NCBI GenBank assembly: GCA_000711775.1 | Contig: ARYC01017131.1 | Location: 44,177 to 108,176, forward strand | Reading direction: 5' to 3' | Origin: Oxytricha trifallax | Taxonomy: Eukaryota; Ciliophora; Spirotrichea; Sporadotrichida; Oxytrichidae | Length of the DNA stretch: 64,000 nt | Shown here: piece by piece, positions 12,754-23,871 of the stretch | Layout of the letters: every line of letters begins with the position of its first letter | Numbering within the stretch: position 1 is the stretch's first letter | Notes under the pieces: model-generated | Databases searched by the model: none | The model's input: only the letters and a program-made list of their open reading frames with translations | What the model was told of the DNA's origin: nothing | Position numbers and translations under genes: made by a program

Positions 12754-12832
12754 TCTTAAAACTGCACTAGGGTTGGACAAGGAAACTGGCTCCACAGGTA
12801 AAATAACAAGAGTTGATAGATCAAGCAATAAT
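12641..12832 (+). CDS. orphan coding-like segment ending at a splice donor
   Basis: In a frame different from the upstream TPS gene, an ATG at 12641 opens a basic sequence that becomes clearly protein-like near its end (KRKKTRSYADLKTALGLDK, then ETGSTGKITRVDRSSNN). It stops exactly at a canonical donor GTAAGT at 12833. No continuation is found downstream on this strand, where the next gene is on the minus strand. It could be the first exon or MDS of a gene whose other pieces lie elsewhere, or an alternative 3' part of the TPS gene. I do not recognise the protein. Confidence 0.35.
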
Positions 12833-12931
12833 GTAAGTTATATTCAATTTATAGCAGTCTTTAAACTATATTACAAGCGGAAAATTAGAAATTAATAAAA
12901 TTAATCAATATCCTAAGAAATATCATTATTG

Positions 12932-15480
12932 TCAATAATTCCCATAGCTATCATGAATGTACTCATCGTCTCTCTTATTTATATTAAGTAAGTTTGACTT
13001 GTTGAGCTCCTAATCGTACTAATCAATAAATGAAGACTATTATTTTCCATTTTACGCTAGTTTTGCAGTTGGGGTTGGGGATGACTACATTCCTTCTCTT
13101 TGAGAATTTTATTTCAGAGCATATCCGTATAGTTGAGTTGTATTTTTCCTTGAAATGTCATTCTGAGTTGTGATTTGCACTTCTGTATCTTGAGGGATTT
13201 CATATACGTTTAAATTTTAGCTGTGTGTAGGTTAGTTTTATTTAGACTATTGATTTGAGTAGTTTTGTGAGTCTTTTTATTAATGGTTAAGGTTATAATA
13301 AATAATAAACTTAAATCATTGAATCGAGGTAATTAGGTTATAATTTAAGTTACAAAAAAGACAGTAAATACTTCATTATATGGTAGTCTTATTAGGAATT
13401 GGCATGATAAATCAAGTCTGAGGGCTTTAGTATTTAATCTTGTGAATCTTATTTATCCACTTACCCATAAACCTATTCTGCCTTCTTCAACCTCTCTCCA
13501 TATCTCCTTTCAAATTCATCATCGTTATTGTAATCGTTTTTTGACTCATCTCTTTGCTTTATTAGTGACTTATTCACTTGACTTTTGTTCTAATGACTAA
13601 AAGAATTTTACTTTGAATGATGAGTTTAGTTTGTCAATGTTTCCTTGCTATTTGTTTCTTCTGCAATTGTTGAATTTTTTGCATGATGGTTTAAGGAGCT
13701 TTTAGTTTTAAGTTTAGGTTAGCTTTGCTATTATGGAGAATCCTTCTTTATTTCCCTGTAATTTATCTTTTAGAGGGTGTCAGTTTGATCAGCTACTTAT
13801 TAAAGTTTTGGCTTTTTAGTTCCTACCGAACTCTTAATATTTCTGTATCTAATATAAAAATAAAAATTGAGAAAAAACTTTTTTAAAAAAAAATTAAATC
13901 TAATTGGTGAGTTTGGCTATGTTTAAGGCATGTTATTATTTCTAACAGTCTGTTTAATTCTAGGAATATGACTCTAAAATTAATGCGACTGTACTATAAC
14001 TGACCTATCCCCTAGATTTTAGTTTTTTCCATTTTCATCATCTCCTCTAGTATAGTGATGCTCCACACTCTAGTTCCTAGGTCTTACCTAATTTAAGGGA
14101 GTAAGTTGTGAATGTTTAATGCCTCGAGCAATTTCTTTAAGCCTGGAAGAAGCTATTCAATTTTCTTAATCTTTCTCCTTGTACCCTCTCCCTAGAAATT
14201 CTAGTTAGCTAATCAAATCTTAAATTTAAATTTCATGTTTCTTTTTCAACTACATCATCTTAACGTGATCTGAGTCTCTAACCCTCTCAAATAGTTCTAT
14301 ATTTTTCTGCATTGATTAAAGTTGTGATTTAAGCTCTTCAATTTGCTTATCTTTTTCGTCTAAATCTTATTTTGTTATTGGTTTGAGTTGAATTTGGCCA
14401 CCTGAGATTAGGGCTTGATTTTGCGCTTTCAATTCTTTACATTTTTCTTCTAATCTAATCACTTGCTCAAATTAGCTTCTATTTGTCTTTTCCTCTCTTC
14501 TCTATTTAATACTTTGTTTAAAATAAGGAAAAAATGAAAACATGATTTATCTATTTCTCATCGACTTCTTTATATTTTTCTTTGGTAACTTTAAGCTCAT
14601 CCATTAGATTTTTAATTTTCATGTTGTAGTCATTTTAATTTGTTATTTTATCTAAAGCCTTGCCCTGTTCATTTTGAATTTTCTACAAAGCCTTGATCTC
14701 CCTAACCAACTCTTAATTCCTTTTCTCAGCCTCTTTTAAGTTAGTCTCCAATCTGATTTATTTTTCGACTCCAGCATCGATATCCAACTTTTATCTGAGC
14801 ATATGTACTTCTTTCTTAAGGTTCTAAATTTACTATTCTTAATTCTACATTTCACGTTCTTTAGTTTTTAAGAGAGTTTCTATGTTGGGTGGGAGCTGCT
14901 AATAACCCTTTTTATTCATATTTTTCTGTGCTTTTTCAAGAGCCTAATCCAAAGCCTGGTTTAACTCTTTAAGTTTTTCACGTAATACACCGTTTTAGTG
15001 TCTCAGTTTCAAGATTATTTGACTATAAGCAAAATTATGGTGAATGGATTTAAAAAACACATAATAATTGTTTGTGACTTTAAAACTTACTCTTTTTACT
15101 GATCACCCATCATAGTATCTACAATCGAAGGGGCTCCATTGAAATTTAGTCCTTCAAGATCATTGAAATTTACAGGTTCTGAATATAAAGTTTATTATAA
15201 ATAATAATTCTGAATCGAAATAATTATAGCGATTCTTTTTAAAGAGAAAATTACCTTTGTAACCATCGAAATCAATAGCTTATGAGGGGTCATAGGGCAT
15301 TCTATTAATTCCATTATGTTAGGTTGAAGGTGAATTCAATTAATATTAATATTAGTTTTTATTGCTATAACTACTTTGCTAATTTCCTAAAATAAATATA
15401 AAGCCGATATAATAGTCGTTACCTAATTTTTAAGGACCAGGTGGCATCATCAAATATTGAGAAGGGTCGTCTTAATTCAT
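12932..15480 (-). CDS. long coiled-coil protein, unrecognised
   Basis: The minus-strand ATG at 15480 starts MNQDDPSQYLMMPPGPQKLG, followed by a short intron and a Ser/Asn/Gln-rich exon. A long heptad-rich coiled coil follows between about 15060 and 14200 (LREKLKELNQALDQALEKAQ, IQNLKKEVHMLRQKLDID, LVREIKALQKIQNEQGKALD, EEKCKELKAQNQALISGG). The C-terminal third is low-complexity and charged (NDDEFERRYGERLKKAEQVYG), ending HDSYGNY before TGA at 12932-12934. One phase change near 14165 has no obvious intron and may be an indel. Coiled coils of this type are common in basal-body and cytoskeletal proteins of ciliates, but no specific family is recognised. Introns lie at about 15370-15425, 15180-15260 and 14990-15090. 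Confidence 0.65.
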
Positions 15481-15687
15481 TTTATATTATTTTACAAATT
15501 TAATTAATTGATTTGAAAACATAAATTTACTAATAAGTAAGAATGTAAAAGAATATTTTATGGAGAGGTTATTTAAAATCAATGTAATAAAGTAAAATTT
15601 GCAAAAAATTAAACCCTCAATTTTTATTATAATAATTAGCAAATTTTATTGACTATATTATGCGAACTACCAAACAACAACAGCTTT

Positions 15688-16830
15688 TCATTGCTTATTT
15701 TTGGCATGGAACTCCTTTACTGGTTTGAAATATGGGTGATCCATGGCGTCCTTTGGAACGATTCTCTCTGCGTGATCGTACTTAAGCATCTTGCTAAGCA
15801 AGTCAAGTGCTTCCTCGCTGACTAGGTGCTCATTTGCTGAGTTGATAAACTTGTGCCATGGCTTCTTAGTGTGCTAACCCAAGATATCATCGTAGTGTGA
15901 ATCTAGGGTAACGTTATACTTTTCAATATAAGCGTAGAGCTCCTCAGTTCCGAGAACCTTGGCGATCTTAACAAGTTAATCGTAATTGTCTTTGCCTTGG
16001 AAAAATGGCTCTTTCTGGAAAATCATGCCTGAGAACATGCACCCTAGAGACCAGATATCAAGAGAGTAGTCATAGGTTTGCAAGTCAATAAGTAGCTCTG
16101 GTCCCTTGAAGTATCTTGAAGCGACTCTTACGTTGTACTCTTGGCCTGGGTGATAAAATTCAGCAAGACCCCAATCGATTAATCTCAACTTTCTTGAAGC
16201 GTGATCAATCATAATGTTGTGTGGCTTGACATCACGATGAGTAATACCCTTAGAATGGCAGAAATCTAGAGCTTTGAGAATCTCGAACATATAGTAGCGG
16301 ATATCAAAATCTGTGAAGCTTTTATACAAAGTTCTGAAGTCTACATCGCCAGTGTCTACGTACTCCATGATAAGTGCGGGTGTCTTAGTCATAGGGTCGC
16401 GTACGACATCAATCAAATTAATGATATTGATTCCATTTTTCAAAGTTTAGAGGATCTTAATTTCTCTTCTAATCTTAGTCTTCTTCACTATAGTCAAATT
16501 TTTAGCATACAATATTCAGTCATCATTAAGCATAGACCATTCCATTAGTCATAATTTCATACTAACTTACCTGGTTTCAAGATCTTGATGACAATTCTCT
16601 CATTATTGAGAGTGTTGATGCCTTCATATACTTCAGAGTATTTTCCACGCCCAATCTTCTTAATGATTTCATAGTTCTCCTGTGACCTACACAATTTAAA
16701 GTTTATAAGGCAACCTAATCAAGCAGGGAATTTATTATACTTACCCAAATTTGACTTCGTAATTTTCGTAGTCTGAATATTCAGGTGGCATCTCCTCGCA
16801 GACATTAGCGTAATACTTTGGCAAGTTCAT
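15688..16830 (-). CDS. casein kinase 2 catalytic subunit alpha
   Basis: The minus-strand ATG at 16830 starts [20 protein letters not shown] and two GT..AG introns follow (about 16687-16745 and 16484-16570). The kinase domain has the CK2-type glycine loop ([12 protein letters not shown]), VIKILKP with the catalytic lysine and the basic segment [12 protein letters not shown]. The catalytic loop is [13 protein letters not shown]. The CK2-specific DWG instead of DFG ([20 protein letters not shown]) is present, followed by [11 protein letters not shown] and [14 protein letters not shown]. The C-terminus ([20 protein letters not shown]) ends at TGA 15688-15690. CK2 is a constitutively active Ser/Thr kinase that phosphorylates acidic sites. 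Length and motifs are complete, so it is probably functional. Confidence 0.95.
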
Positions 16831-17358
16831 TTTTCAAATTTTAATATTTACTTATAAGATTGCAAATTTAAATTTATTATATAATTCATTTCTTAAGTTA
16901 ATGGAATTAGAAATTAGGAGTAAGTAATATTTCAATAATCTCGAATCACATTGAAATATTCAATTTAATGGAAATCGTTTTATTTTATAAAATAATTTAT
17001 CTTGGAATATTTAAAACTATTAACACTTATCTTGAACGTTATGTATTAAATAATATAAATAGAATTTTATATTTTATATTAAAAAATTTAACCAAATAAA
17101 AGAATAAATTTTTAAGAGAAGCTTGTTTTATCTTTTATATTATCTTTAGTAATATATTTAATTGCAATATTATTTTAAAAAAGATATTACAATATTTTAG
17201 TACAATAAAAATTTTATTTTATATTAATTAAGAGGGAACTAGACATATTCCAAATTAATAGATCTCATTCATAATTTAAGCTTTAAGTTTTGTATTTTTA
17301 TCAATCTTAAATTTTATCTACGGCCATTATTATAATTTAATAATTTATTATTTCAACA
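16831..17358. other. AT-rich intergenic region
   Basis: This 528-bp gap separates the divergent CK2alpha and ankyrin-repeat genes. It is composed almost wholly of A/T runs and shows no protein-like frame, repeat or RNA gene that I can support. It should contain both 5' flanks and, in a germline genome, non-retained DNA between two gene-sized chromosomes. Confidence 0.6.
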
Positions 17359-19243
17359 ATGAATGCTCTCAGGAATTTGTTCAAAAGTGGCCCAAGTGTA
17401 AGAAAGCATGCAAAATTCTTTAAGTTTTGCTTCGCTAAAAAAATGTCAATTTGATTTTAAATATTTTAACTAATTTTCATATTTAGGGATTCATTAAGAA
17501 CAAGAGAATATTTAGAGCTTATGAAGCAAATGCTTACAAAGAAATGATATCGATGCTCTCTGGTTTAAATGCCTAATAATTCATCAACATAACTTAAGAA
17601 GATATGACTTTAATACATCATGCAGCTTTTGATGGAGATGTAGAGGCTATAGGCATGATGTCTTCACTCCCATATTTCAAGGAAATTATTGATAATGATA
17701 CCAATGAGGTAAGTTTGGTGAACAAAATTTAATAACTATGAAGTACCTTTTTAATTTGCTCAAATAGCGAAAACACTTGATTTTAATTGATAAACTTGAA
17801 CATTTACCATATAGGAAGGCTGGACACCTTTGTTATGGGCAGCTTAACAAAGCGATACCACTATGGTAAAATATCTTGTAGAAAATGGGGCAAGTTTACT
17901 TAAACCCAAGAAAGATGGATTAACTGTACTTCATGTAGCCGCCTGTTAAAACGATATTCAAACACTAGACTTTGCTATAAAAACCAAGCAGACAAAGAGC
18001 ATTGATATTGGCAATGAAGAGGTAGTTTTTTTTTATAAATAATAATTAAATTCTTATTGCTAGGGATGGACTCCAGCACATTTTGCATCATTTTTGGGAA
18101 ATTTTGATGCTCTTAATTTATTGATTGAAAATGGGGCAGATCTCTCTAAGAAGCATTCAAAAAACCTAACTTGCTACGATGAAATTGTCAGACAAGATAA
18201 TATAGATTTGCTTGGATATAAACTAAAATATATTAAATAACTTTATATTTATATTCCAAAATTATCAATGTTCCCATTCATTATAGAACAATTGAAATAT
18301 CTTTATTTAAATAGAAGCATATTGAATCTTTAAAATATTTTAATAAAATAATATTTACTTTTAAAAATTGAAGTCTTATTTTTTAAAATTTTTTTCTTAA
18401 CTTATTACTTTTACATTATAAAATATAAAGAATTTATTATTTAAAAGCTGCATAAAAAGGACTTTATGTAAGTATATACACTATGTAATAATAGCTAATT
18501 TCATTCAATCTCTATACTTTCAAGATATTTTTATTGAATAAATTCTTGAATAAAACACATGTATTAATTGATTAAAGTTTTTGATGCATCTACTCTTATT
18601 CTAAAACAATGAAAAGAGATATGAAAACAGTAAAACCATAAATATTATAACTAAATTTTATAGCCTGGTAGTTTTGGCATGACTCATAAACATTATAATT
18701 AAATCAGACATATTTATTCTTATTATAAAAAAGTTTATTGCAGCTGGAAGTGAGGGAACTTAATGCTTGAAATATTTAGTTGAGTAGGGAGAATTTGTTA
18801 ATTAAATTTGCAATGAGCATGATTAAGCCACTCCACTGCATTTTGCTATAATAGTAAATAACTATGACAATCAGTGAATTTTAAGCAATATAAGATTTAT
18901 ATAAAGGTTATTTCATTTTTAATGCAAAGCTACTCTTGAGACACAGAGCAAATCCAAATGCAAGAGACAATGTAATTTAACTTATCATTTCGACTAATCT
19001 TATATAAATTTCCCTATATTATAGACTGGAAATACACCATTACATTACGCTTGTGCTGGAAACAACCTATCAATAGTCAGAATGCTAGATGAATACAATG
19101 CTGATGCTACTATTAAAAATGTAGTGGGAGTTAGTTCTATAGACGTTGCGATTACTGAGGACTTAAAAGATATTAAACTACACTTCATGTCACAATAAAA
19201 ATACAAAAATTATGACTTCTCTGGCTTTGCAGGGGCTAAATGA
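17359..19243 (+). CDS. ankyrin-repeat protein
   Basis: The ATG at 17359 starts MNALRNLFKSGPSVRKHAKF, followed by a short intron. Ankyrin repeats are then visible: DMTLIHHAAFDGDVEAIGMM, GWTPLLWAAQQSDTTMVKYL, GLTVLHVAACQNDIQTLDF and GWTPAHFASFLGNFDALNLL. After an interruption at about 18230-18740 come ATPLHFAI, LLLRHRANPNARDN and TGNTPLHYACAGNNLSIVRM. The gene ends AKNYDFSGFAGAK-like (NYDFSGFAGAK) before TGA 19241-19243. The central interruption contains a short coding island (KRDMKT + PGSFGMTH separated by a 34-nt GT..AG intron at about 18630-18663), so it includes both intron and IES material; I could not fix its pointers. Ankyrin repeats bind proteins; the specific partner is unknown. Confidence 0.75.
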
Positions 19244-19448
19244 TGTGTATTTAAAAATTGACCTGATTTATTTGGGGATGTGATTTACCTCTTAATGCAA
19301 ATAATTAGTCATTTATTTAAACAATAGACTATTTCTACATCGTAAAAGTATAGACTCATAGATAGTTCATTAAATTTATTTGTGAAAGAGTAAAGAAAAT
19401 TGCATTATTTGATAATAGTATTAGCAATCATACATATACATACTAAAT

Positions 19449-21075
19449 ATGGGAGAAGACAAAAATAGCAAAAAGAGAACTTTTGATAAGATGAAGCTAG
19501 CTCAGAACCAAAAAGGAGGCATGGGTGCTGAATAGAACGGAGGAGAAGGACCTCGCCGTAGAGACAACAAAATGATGCAAAAGAAGTCCAAGCAAGAGAG
19601 AGGAAATAGTAGAGTTGTTGAAAAAGAGGACAATAAACAAATGGGTATTAACGCTATCGAGAAAATTTCATAATATGCAATTTTCACTATGGGTTATATG
19701 ATTTAAGAATGTTTGTTTGCTTTTAGATAAGAAAAGAAGAGCTAAGGAACACAATCAAGTTGAAGTTGTGAGACAAGAAGACCCAGGTAGATTTGAAAAG
19801 AAGGGTGGTTACAAGGGCAAACAAGCTCAAGGTCCAGGTATGACCAGAAGACAAAAGTAGAAGGTTTCAGACTTAATCTTGAAATTAAGAGTAAGTCAAC
19901 TTCATTCTTGAATTTTACTTAATCTTTTTATAGGTGAACTATAACAAACTCTTGATCAAGAAGAAGGAATAAAAAATGGAGAAGGGTGAGAAAGTTGCTC
20001 TTGTCGAGGAGAGTATCGAATTGGTTGGAGCTAGATTTAAGGAACTTTTGTACAAACATGATGGATGCAGAATATTGCAAGCTTTGTTAAAGTATGGAAA
20101 TAAGGCACAGAAAACTAAGGTCATTGATAATATCAAGGAGCACTATTTACATATTATGACTCAAAAATACTCTCACTATTTAGCATCAAAGGCCTTTTTA
20201 CATGCTCCTATGCCAGAATAGAAAACATTTTTCAGAACTTTGGTTTCAGCAGAAATCAATAAATACATCATACATGCTTATGCATCTGAAGTTATTGAAT
20301 ACATTTACACATTATCTACAGACTAAGAGAAGAGAGAAATTATATTATTGTAAATTATCTAGTTTAAATGGTATTTTCTTTCTATGGAAACTTCTTCTTG
20401 CTCTTAAAAGAAGTTGAGCATGATGGCAAAGCACCAAAACAAATTACATTAAAAGAATTTTTGGATAAGAAGCCTCAATTATAAGAGCAAATTATGCATA
20501 AACTTGAAAAAGTATCAACCAAAGTTGTTGAGAAGGGTCTTACCAGACATACCATTAAAAACGCATATTATTTTCGATTTTATGCTTGGGGAATTTTTAA
20601 TCATTTTCATTAGAGTAATATAGGAAGTGATAATTGTAAATTTTATTGGTTTCCCTTTTTTCATAGATATATGAAGTTATATAAATTGTACCTTCACTTC
20701 TCATTTCTATTCTAATAACATGTTCCCTAAATACATAATCTTATAAACAATATTTTTCGATTTTACTCTAGACTTTTCATTTCAAAACGACAAATGAAAT
20801 TTATAATGTTTTGATCGTTTAGGCAATCCTTTATGATTTCTTCCAAACTTCTACTGACATTGATAGACTAAGAAATTTAGCCGATTCAATGAAAGAAGCC
20901 CTTCCCTCTCTTTTATCTTCATACAAAGGTCTGTATGTAGCTTGCGCTTCCTTCAGTCTTTTGGATGCAAAGGACAGAAAAGTTGTCATTAAAAGTTTAA
21001 AGGATGACTTGAAAGAGATGCTTACCAACAAGATCTCCCATTTGTTCATCATTCATATTCTCAACAATCTTGATG
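19449..21075 (+). CDS. PUM3/Puf6-like RNA-binding protein, first two germline segments
   Basis: The ATG at 19449 starts a very basic N-terminus, as in PUM3/Puf6. GT..AG introns lie at about 19644-19725 and 19892-19933. Pumilio-type helical repeats follow (LYKHDGCRILQALLKYGNKA, HIMTQKYSHYLASKAFLHA, FYGNFFLLLKEVEHDG). After the IES at 20566-20825 come AILYDFFQTSTDIDRLRN, YVACASFSLLDAKDRKVVIK and KISHLFIIHILNNLD. PUM3/Puf6 proteins bind nucleic acids without strong sequence preference and act in 60S ribosome assembly in the nucleolus. The coding sequence stops matching at 21075 in the middle of a conserved block; the remainder lies inverted at 21157-21888. A phase change near 20345 is unexplained. 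Confidence 0.85.
20566..20825. other. 260-bp IES with GCA pointer in the PUM3-like gene
   Basis: GCA is found at 20563-20565 (end of ..ACC ATT AAA AAC GCA) and at 20823-20825 (before ATC CTT TAT GAT TTC). Joining at one copy reads RHTIKNAILYDFFQTS, which is the expected continuous Puf6-type sequence. The intervening DNA is AT-rich with no intron borders at the right phase. Confidence 0.75.
21063..21075 (+). repeat. 13-bp scrambling pointer, copy at end of the forward segment
   Basis: The sequence AACAATCTTGATG closes the forward coding segment (reading NNLD plus the next G). The identical 13 bases occur in inverse orientation at 21876-21888, where the inverted segment begins. Flanking bases differ on both sides, so the match is exactly 13 bp. 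This is the expected signature of a pointer joining two consecutive MDSs. Confidence 0.85.
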
Positions 21076-21156
21076 CTTCTAAATGTAATATCTAAGCAAA
21101 TTAACAAAGGCAAAATTTAGCTGATTAATTAATAAATATTTAATTAGAGAGTGATC

Positions 21157-21888
21157 TCAAAGCTTCTTAAGAAGGATTTCAATACCCTTAGCTTTAGGTA
21201 GCTCTTTGAAAATCTTTTGAATATCACTCTTTCTCTTCTTGACTTAATCGTAAACGATATCCTTGGTCTCTTCATGTTCGATTAACTCCAAAAGAATAAA
21301 GACAGCTCTTGACTTAATAACATCATCGAAATTCTTTACCAATACAGATCCAACAATATTGCTGAAAGTTAAAGTCTTTGAGGTAGTCTCTTGTTCTCTC
21401 TCTTGCTTAACTAACTCCTTAAGGACTCTATGGAGATCTGGATGACCTAAAAGAATGCCCTTGTCATCGCCTTCCTTTTCGTAAGCTTGTTTCTTTTGAA
21501 TTTGTCTGAACATCTCATCAATCAAATCTTGATGCTCCTCTCCACAGCCAACTTCAATGATTGCTTGTAACAAACATCTCAGGATCATGTTCTTGTTTAT
21601 TTCGAGTAAGTAGTAACTTAAGTTCTCTTCAAAGAAAGCTTCAAGTGGCTTAAGTAGGCATTTCAAGAGTTCTTGTCTACGAACGACTTCTGATTTTTTG
21701 CTTGAGGTGTTGTCCTTATGAGCTTCGAAGGCTTCAATCTCCTCTGGTAAGAAATAACGCTTGCTGCTAGGTTAGAGGACACCGATGATTACTTACTGGT
21801 AATATTTGTCGCTGATAAGTTCATCGATGGATTTCAAGATCTCAGAGATGATCTTTTTCTTTGAAAGTTGAGTATCATCAAGATTGTT
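21157..21888 (-). CDS. PUM3/Puf6-like protein, inverted C-terminal segment
   Basis: Read on the minus strand from the pointer at 21888, the frame gives LNNLDDTQLSKKKIISEIL, KSIDELISDKYY, VIIGVLQPSSKRYFLPEE and a helical CPL-type region. It ends KAKGIEILLKKL and TGA at 21157-21159. Human PUM3 has a closely similar order (DDTKLVKQIIISEI, LLYLLSPRDPAHT, KGIEILLEKL near the end), so this piece supplies exactly what the forward segments lack. A join at the 13-bp pointer makes HILNNLDDTQLS without frame change. The tail reaches the family's usual C-terminus, so the gene appears complete once this segment is inverted. Nothing in the segment suggests decay. Confidence 0.88.
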
Positions 21889-21998
21889 CAAGTCAAAATA
21901 TTTCAATCTAAAATTGTAGATAAAGAACTTAGATAATGTAAGTTATAGTACCCTTTTAATCGTATTTTATCTAGTTATTCCAACTCTTTCATCATTAA

Positions 21999-22463
21999 AT
22001 GGTCGAAGAAGATGATGAAGATGAAGAATATTCAGATTTAGATGATTTAGATTAAGTTTCCCCTAGTAAAAAATCTCCAAATCCAAGACATTCTCCAAAT
22101 TTAGGCAACATGGACATATAGATAGAAGGATTTGACGATAGTAGCAAGAAAACTAATTCAATTCCTTAAATTAGTGTGCAGAACACTGAAGTTTAGAGTT
22201 AAAAGGATAAAATGAAACCAGCTGGATTGGATCTTTCTGGACTTATGCCAATCAAAAAGAATAAATTAAATAAATAAATATATTTCATTACAATTATTAA
22301 TTATTATTTGTGTATTAATTTAAAGAAAGGCGCTGAGTGGTCAGAACTTATACCTACATCACCAAGAAAGATTAAATTTATTAAATACTTTCTTAGTTAC
22401 AATAAAATTATGATTTATTTTTAAAACAATTAAAATATTTTTTCAGAAAGTTTTCTAATGTGA
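21999..22463 (+). CDS. acidic, Ser-rich orphan coding segment
   Basis: An ATG at 21999 opens a highly acidic stretch (MVEEDDEDEEYSDLDDLD). A Ser/Pro-rich part follows (SPSKKSPNPRHSPNLGN), then KMKPAGLDLSGLMPIKK. After a likely intron (about 22262-22325) it reads KKGAEWSELIPTSPRKIK, ending with TGA at 22461-22463. Codon content is clearly protein-like, but no partner exons are seen on either side: upstream is the inverted PUM3 segment, downstream AT-rich repeat DNA. It may be a short gene or one MDS of a gene assembled from distant pieces. Function unknown. Confidence 0.45.
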
Positions 22464-22884
22464 ATAACTAAAGCAATCAAAAGAGAAATTGATTTTATTT
22501 TAAGCAATTACTTTTACTTCTTGATATTAATAAATAGAATTTTTTTAAAAATAATCTCAAATTTTAACATTTAAAATTAAGATTAGAGAATTAATCATTT
22601 TTAAATGCTTGTCTTTGGATATAATTTTTTTAAAATAAAAATGCATAAAATAATAAAAGTTAATTTTTACTATTATAATTTAAAGAATTTTTAGAGGTAT
22701 ATAGTTCAAAACCAAGCAAAATGATTCTTTGAAAAATTATATTTAATAGACAATAAAAAGCGATTTCATTTTATTCTGACATTTTTAATTACTTTCATTA
22801 ACTTATTTTGTGCAAAATAAGTTAAAAACAATTAGTAAAAGATATAGAAATTAATCATTCTTTTTATTGAAAATATAAGTTTAA
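22464..22884. other. AT-rich DNA with a third, eroded copy of the local repeat
   Basis: No gene is supported. At about 22683-22755 the sequence TTTTAGAGGTATATAG.. through ..AATAGACAATAAAAAG aligns, with many substitutions, to the well-conserved block at 22950-23035 and 29276-29345. This suggests an older, eroded copy of the same repeat immediately upstream of copy A. Confidence 0.45.
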
Positions 22885-23871
22885 TTAATAATATTTATAA
22901 ATGAAAAAATAACAAACTTAATCAAGCAATCCCGACTAATTGCTAAAATCTTTACAGAGGAAGATAGTTTAAAGCCAAGCTGTTTTCTTTGAAATACTCT
23001 CATTTATAGAATAGAAAGATCTACTCAGATAATAAAATATAAATAAAAAAATATATTCATAAATGATACCAAGGTTGATTTACTTTGCTAAATATATATT
23101 ATTATTAATATAAATATTAGCTCCTATTTAATCAGAAGAATATTGGGTTCATTTAAAACCCAAAAAAAAAGATGGGGCTTATCCATATTTTTAATAATTT
23201 TATCGAAATCATATACTTAATATATATTTAGCATAAAATTAATCATACATTGAAAAAGTATTCCTAATTGGCTTAAAAACAACAGCACATATTCTAAATT
23301 GAATATGCAAATAATTCTTTTTTACTCATTTACAAATAAAAAAAATTCTATTGTAAATTAGTTCACAAGATTTGAATATGTTATGTAAGAAATTTATTAT
23401 TTGTTATTACTTCCATTTGCTAATTTCACTAAATATAAACAAAGAAAAACAATTTTGGATATTGAAGATATTTCTAGAATCATATAAACACAGAAATAAA
23501 TTTATTTAGATAATATTAATATTTATTATTCTTTAATCCATTATGTTTAACAGTCTTCTTTTTGTCATTTATATGAATAATTGTATGACTTATTTGCTTC
23601 AAAAATAATTAAATTAGTATTTCTAATATGATTTAATTAGTTTTGCAATAAATAATCTCAATTTATTTCAAATAAAAAATACATCAACTTTTCACTTTGC
23701 AAGATAAATACAATTATTTTATTTTTTAATTAAATTTAAATCCCTCTCCCTATTATTTTTAATTAAGCATATTTTAATGAAAATTTAAACCAAAATTAAT
23801 TAAATTAAAATAATGGTTTTGATTCGTTTTAAAAATCTTAAAACCTGATGACCAATTAAGATAATGTGATT

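Noticed and set aside
18205..18610. CTAAAA direct repeat as the pointer for the central ankyrin-gene interruption
   Set aside because: The two copies (near 18222 and 18601) are in different reading phases, and joining them gives an immediate TGA, so I could not accept this as the junction.
17359..19243. Two separate ankyrin genes
   Set aside because: The second half has no start context, and the interruption contains a short coding island that connects both parts, so one interrupted gene is more likely.
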